Below, piece after piece: positions 5,382-8,286 of a DNA stretch of 8,286 bases. This DNA is from Candidatus Peregrinibacteria bacterium (GTDB taxonomy: Bacteria; Patescibacteriota; Gracilibacteria; UBA1369; UM-FILTER-53-11). Numbering within the stretch: position 1 is the first letter of the stretch; every line of letters begins with the position of its first letter. The position numbers and the translations under genes are program-made. Location of the stretch: NCBI GenBank assembly GCA_023245725.1, contig JAHFJU010000060.1, positions 1 to 8,286 of the forward strand, read 5' to 3'. The notes beneath the pieces were generated by a model that saw only the letters and a program-made list of their open reading frames with translations, ran no database searches and was not told where the DNA came from.

Positions 5382-7331
5382 TTAACGTCCAAGCGCACGA
5401 GCAGCACCTCCACCACCTCCTCCATTACCTCCTAGCCCCGGAATCTTTAAACCACCAGAAGCAGGCGCGGCGGTTGTTGTAGTTGCTGCAATAGTCGAAG
5501 TAACTACCGCATCATTTTCATTTAATCCAGAAATAATTTCGGTTGATTCATCATTCTGAATTCCAATTTCTATCGATTTTCGAGTTGGAGCTGCGGCCAA
5601 TTCAACAGGTGAGCTTTGTGTTCCCGTGTCAGTTGCTGGAACTTCAACATAGTAATTTGAACCCTGAGATTTTATTGCAGAATTTGGCACCAACAAGACA
5701 TCGGTTTTAGTGGCAGTTATTACCGTAGCAACCACCGACATGCTCGGTTTTATACGAGCGTCTTGTGAATCGAAAGCTATTTTTGCCTTGTACGAAACAA
5801 CTCCCTGCGAAACTGTTCCAATATTATCAAGCTCGACAACTTCTCCCGAAATTGATAGATCTTGAACTGCATCGAATGAAAGAGTTGCTTTTTGCCCAAC
5901 TGCAATTTGCGCTACATCTACTTCATTAAGAGGAATTTCTGCTACCATTTGAGTAGTAATCAAAGTTACTACGGCAGTACCGTTCGAAACGCTGTCGCCT
6001 TTTTGAACCGGAATATCAGCTACGACTCCATCGAACGGAGCCTTAACTGAGAAATCTGATAATTTCTCTTGTGCATCTGATAGAGAATTGCGACGCTCTT
6101 GCACCGTTAACTGCGCCGATTTTATATCGAGTGCGTCGGCGCCCTGTGTTAATTTTTCAAGTGCAGCTTTTCGCTCAGCGACTGTCTCTTCAGACTTTTT
6201 CAATGCATCTTTATCGGCACCATTTTTCAAATCCTCGAGAGACTGCTGCTTCTCTAACAATGATCTCTGCGCTGATTCTACAGCACTTTTTTTACTAGAA
6301 AGAGAAGAACTCTGCGTAGAAATAGACGAAAGATCTCCATCAATCGACGATGCGTAAGTATCTAATGAATTTTTATTTGTAGTAATAATCGCAGGAACAA
6401 TTCTGTCATTATCTTTCATATTCGCCTCAACATAAGTCACGTAACTTTTTGCATTTTTTACAGAATCGGAGACTTCACTCACCATCGATTTTGCCTTTTG
6501 TACAACGTTTTCTATGTCAGCCTGTGGGGAATTCCTGTTAATAGATTTAAATAAGTCCTGAGCTATTGGCAAATCCTTTTTCGCAGCATCGTACGAAGTA
6601 TTAAATGCAGTTTGATATTTTTTCACGCCGTCGTTGTCATTTGTAAGTTGATTCGCATACCACCAAAAATTCTCAGAATATCCATCGATTGTTTTATCAA
6701 AAAACATGCTATTCAAACTCGACATGATGTCTGGTGAATCTGCAAAAACATTCGACGCAGATGTATACGCATCGTCGTACGCCTTGCTCAAATCAGAATC
6801 AGCTGTCACCTTCGATTGTTCAGCTTGCGTAACCGCGTTTGCGGCCTGTAAAAGGGCTAAAGCATCAGGTGGAGCCTTCAGCGTAGTAAGATCACGACGT
6901 GCCTGTGCGTATGAATTTTGAGCTTGTAAAAGAGACAATGTCTCGGCAGGTTTTTGTAATTTTTCGAGAGATAAAACAGCAGACTGCAAACTCAATTGAG
7001 CATCGCGAACTGTCTTTGCAGCATCACGTGCATCTATCTGTAGTAACGGGGTGCCTGCAGTTACAGACTGCCCTTTCTTAACAAGAACAGAAGTAACGTC
7101 ACCAGTTGCTTTTGGCTTAACTCCAAGGTTTTGCGAGACGGAGACCTGTCCACTTCCAGATATAGAACTTGAAATTGTTCCACGTTCAACATGCCCAATC
7201 GTGTATTTCGTAACCCCAGCAGTGCTTGTCATTTTTCCATATGCCCAGTTGCCTGCGAATACAATTACCAATCCTATTAATATGGATCTAATAACATGCG
7301 TTCTAATAAATGTTTTTACTTTTTGATACAT
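5382..7331 (-). CDS. MacA/HlyD-type adaptor with an enlarged hairpin domain (649 aa)
   Basis: This membrane-anchored adaptor would link the permease to the exterior. It has one N-terminal membrane segment (about 13-31). The first lipoyl half-motif is at about 66-103 (GDVTSVLVKKGQSVTAGTPLLQID) and the second at about 426-460 (VKAPFDGVVADIPVQKGD). Then come a beta-barrel (about 463-540) and a membrane-proximal domain (about 541-612, LLVPNSAIK and a 'GLNENDAVVTS' ending). The C-terminus is Gly-rich (PGLGGNGGGGGGAARALGR). MacA itself is about 370 residues; the excess lies in the hairpin, about 320 residues here. Its arms carry pairs of a 26-residue repeat: LQKPAETL at 125 with LKAPPDAL at 151, and LKNGADKDAL at 368 with LTQGADALDI at 394. 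The tip holds a non-repetitive helical insertion (about 180-345) with an aromatic patch, ENFWWYANQ. The start has a weak AGAAG five nt upstream. The stop lies 10 bp before the ATPase start. Confidence 0.93.
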   Translation of the reverse strand: MYQKVKTFIRTHVIRSILIGLVIVFAGNWAYGKMTSTAGVTKYTIGHVERGTISSSISGSGQVSVSQNLGVKPKATGDVTSVLVKKGQSVTAGTPLLQIDARDAAKTVRDAQLSLQSAVLSLEKLQKPAETLSLLQAQNSYAQARRDLTTLKAPPDALALLQAANAVTQAEQSKVTADSDLSKAYDDAYTSASNVFADSPDIMSSLNSMFFDKTIDGYSENFWWYANQLTNDNDGVKKYQTAFNTSYDAAKKDLPIAQDLFKSINRNSPQADIENVVQKAKSMVSEVSDSVKNAKSYVTYVEANMKDNDRIVPAIITTNKNSLDTYASSIDGDLSSISTQSSSLSSKKSAVESAQRSLLEKQQSLEDLKNGADKDALKKSEETVAERKAALEKLTQGADALDIKSAQLTVQERRNSLSDAQEKLSDFSVKAPFDGVVADIPVQKGDSVSNGTAVVTLITTQMVAEIPLNEVDVAQIAVGQKATLSFDAVQDLSISGEVVELDNIGTVSQGVVSYKAKIAFDSQDARIKPSMSVVATVITATKTDVLLVPNSAIKSQGSNYYVEVPATDTGTQSSPVELAAAPTRKSIEIGIQNDESTEIISGLNENDAVVTSTIAATTTTAAPASGGLKIPGLGGNGGGGGGAARALGR

Positions 7332-7352
7332 ACAATCTTCTTTATGAAATAA

Positions 7353-7868
7353 TTATCTAGAAAAATTCATCATTCCACGCGGAGAGTAATTTTGCTCGTT
7401 GAGCCTTTCATCATCATGAAAAACACGCACCAGCTTGGCAACAATCTGACCGTTTTCATTCGGTTCACCTATAGCCACAATAGTGTCATCAACTTTAACA
7501 TCGGTTAATTGAATCTTTGAACGTTGAGATATAAGCGATGTCGTATCAGAAACTACTATCGCTTTTTCTGCGTTATCAGTTGTCTTTACAATAATATTTT
7601 TGCCATCGATTTTAATCACTTTTCCAGTGGTTCCAAAAGCCTGAATGTAGTCGCTTCCCATCATTCCTCCAATAGGACCATTCATCATGCCGTAACGCGG
7701 ACCACCGAAATTTCTCGAATAATTCTCACCCCAACGATATGAGAAATTTGCCTTCTTAAAGCCAACAAACATACCGAAAGAGAACACGATACAAAGAACC
7801 AATAGTCCGGCAATAACTGACAGAACAATACGAGTTGTATTTGATTGAAACATTTTTTTGAGTTCCAT
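7353..7868 (-). CDS. Membrane-anchored DUF5666-like protein, upstream copy (171 aa)
   Basis: The N-terminus MELKKMFQSNTTR is followed by a membrane helix at about 14-36 (IVLSVIAGLLVLCIVFSFGMFVG), so the chain should emerge outside the membrane. The stalk carries FSYRWGENYSRNFGGPRYG and a Met/Gly-rich stretch, MMNGPIGGMMG (61-71). The beta-domain covers about 78-150: TTGKVIKIDGKNIIVKTTDN, a strand with AIVVSDTTSLI, 'LTDVKVDDTIVAIGEPNENGQ' and 'IVAKLVRVF'. This is a clear DUF5666-type arrangement. The tail is short and ends in PRGMMNFSR. Proteins of this build are common in Parcubacteria (recalled, not searched), and no biochemical role is established. The gene precedes the adaptor by 21 bp, so co-transcription with the transporter is likely. 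There is no Shine-Dalgarno sequence. The protein encoded at 2908-3399 shares its layout. Confidence 0.83.
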   Translation of the reverse strand: MELKKMFQSNTTRIVLSVIAGLLVLCIVFSFGMFVGFKKANFSYRWGENYSRNFGGPRYGMMNGPIGGMMGSDYIQAFGTTGKVIKIDGKNIIVKTTDNAEKAIVVSDTTSLISQRSKIQLTDVKVDDTIVAIGEPNENGQIVAKLVRVFHDDERLNEQNYSPRGMMNFSR

Positions 7869-7902
7869 TATTAAGAGGATTTAAGAAATAATAAAAAAAT
7901 TG

Positions 7903-8247
7903 TTAGATTTTTAAATGTAAATGAAAAGATGAAATTGCTATACTCGTGTCTTTCGAAAGCAAGTTCATACCAACGATTGCAACAAGCAATATGCTCAGAA
8001 TTAAAATAAGCCCCAAAGCAGGAAACGATTCCATAATCGCAAAACTAAAACTCTGCCAGTTATCAATAGCAGTGTGAATATCGGCAAACGCAAGCGAAAT
8101 AAAATCAAAGAATCCAGATTTAGAACCTTGATTGTACGCAAACGAAATCACTGGCACAGCTCCAATTATTGAAAAAATCATCAACAAAGCACCACATAAA
8201 AAACGGCGACGAGCACAAGAAATCTCATATTCATCGACACGCTCCAT
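7903..8247 (-). CDS. Small two-helix membrane protein of unknown function (114 aa)
   Basis: I cannot assign this protein to a family. It has an N-terminal charged segment with CARRR before the first membrane helix, at about 17-37 (FLCGALLMIFSIIGAVPVISF). A loop of about 38 residues with aromatic and acidic positions (GFFDFISLAFADIH...NWQSFSF) leads to a second helix at about 75-97 (FPALGLILILSILLVAIVGMNLL). The positive charges suggest both ends are cytoplasmic and the loop is outside. It lies 34 bp upstream of the DUF5666-like gene on the same strand and may be the first gene of the run. An accessory or regulatory subunit for the adaptor/ABC set is possible, but only position supports this. 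A membrane-bound anti-sigma factor was considered; the 16-residue cytoplasmic N-terminus is too short and lacks a zinc motif. The ATG at 8247 has no Shine-Dalgarno sequence, only an A/T-rich leader. Confidence 0.72.
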   Translation of the reverse strand: MERVDEYEISCARRRFLCGALLMIFSIIGAVPVISFAYNQGSKSGFFDFISLAFADIHTAIDNWQSFSFAIMESFPALGLILILSILLVAIVGMNLLSKDTSIAISSFHLHLKI

Positions 8248-8286
8248 GATTTTTTTAAAAATATGAGACGCGTTGTGAGTTAAAAC

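Noticed and set aside
5372..5425. Upstream ATG extending the ATPase by 18 residues
   Set aside because: The extra residues (MEEVVEVLLV...) are the Gly-codon region of the adaptor read out of frame. The family N-terminus begins at the ATG at 5371.
1..8286. Possible UGA recoding, as in Gracilibacteria or Absconditabacteria, because no gene here stops with TGA
   Set aside because: Eight stops (five TAA, three TAG) are too few to judge. All frames are intact under the standard code and glycine is encoded by ordinary GGN codons.

Overview
The window looks like a piece of a bacterial genome from the Candidate Phyla Radiation (Patescibacteria, probably Parcubacteria-like). The grounds are: moderate-to-low GC with AT-rich spacers; almost no Shine-Dalgarno sequences; small membrane-anchored DUF5666-like proteins beside a MacAB-type transporter; an adaptor with a very long hairpin and a Gly-rich tail; and a secreted protein with a single SLH domain. 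This placement is inference from gene content. No rRNA or marker gene is present.

Layout. The left edge holds the first 32 codons of a minus-strand gene that resembles the PPC/DUF296 family. A 139-bp divergent spacer (99-237) follows, then a plus-strand gene (238-1560) for a 440-residue protein I do not recognise, with a helical N-terminal half and a proline-rich C-terminal half. Its last 50 bp overlap, tail to tail, the end of a minus-strand gene for a secreted SLH plus parallel beta-helix protein (1511-2857). Everything from there to the right edge is on the minus strand and closely packed. In transcription order it reads: a small two-helix membrane protein (8247-7903), a membrane-anchored DUF5666-like protein (7868-7353), a MacA/HlyD-type adaptor (7331-5382), a MacB-type ATPase (5371-4652), a MacB/FtsX-type permease (4662-3448), a second membrane-anchored DUF5666-like protein (3399-2908), and the SLH/beta-helix protein.

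How the genes may work together. Adaptor, ATPase and permease form a complete MacAB-like mechanotransmission ABC module, with the ATPase and permease as separate polypeptides as in Bacillus YknXYZ. The other anchored proteins face the same cell-surface compartment as the adaptor. If the host lacks an outer membrane, as is generally held for this group, there would be no TolC to meet the adaptor. That makes its roughly 165-residue non-repetitive hairpin insertion the most unusual feature here. The 48-bp and 50-bp gaps before the last two genes may hold internal promoters, so the single-operon reading is firm only for the 7868-3448 block.

I see no RNA gene, CRISPR array, insertion sequence, attachment site or origin, and no gene-free stretch longer than 139 bp.
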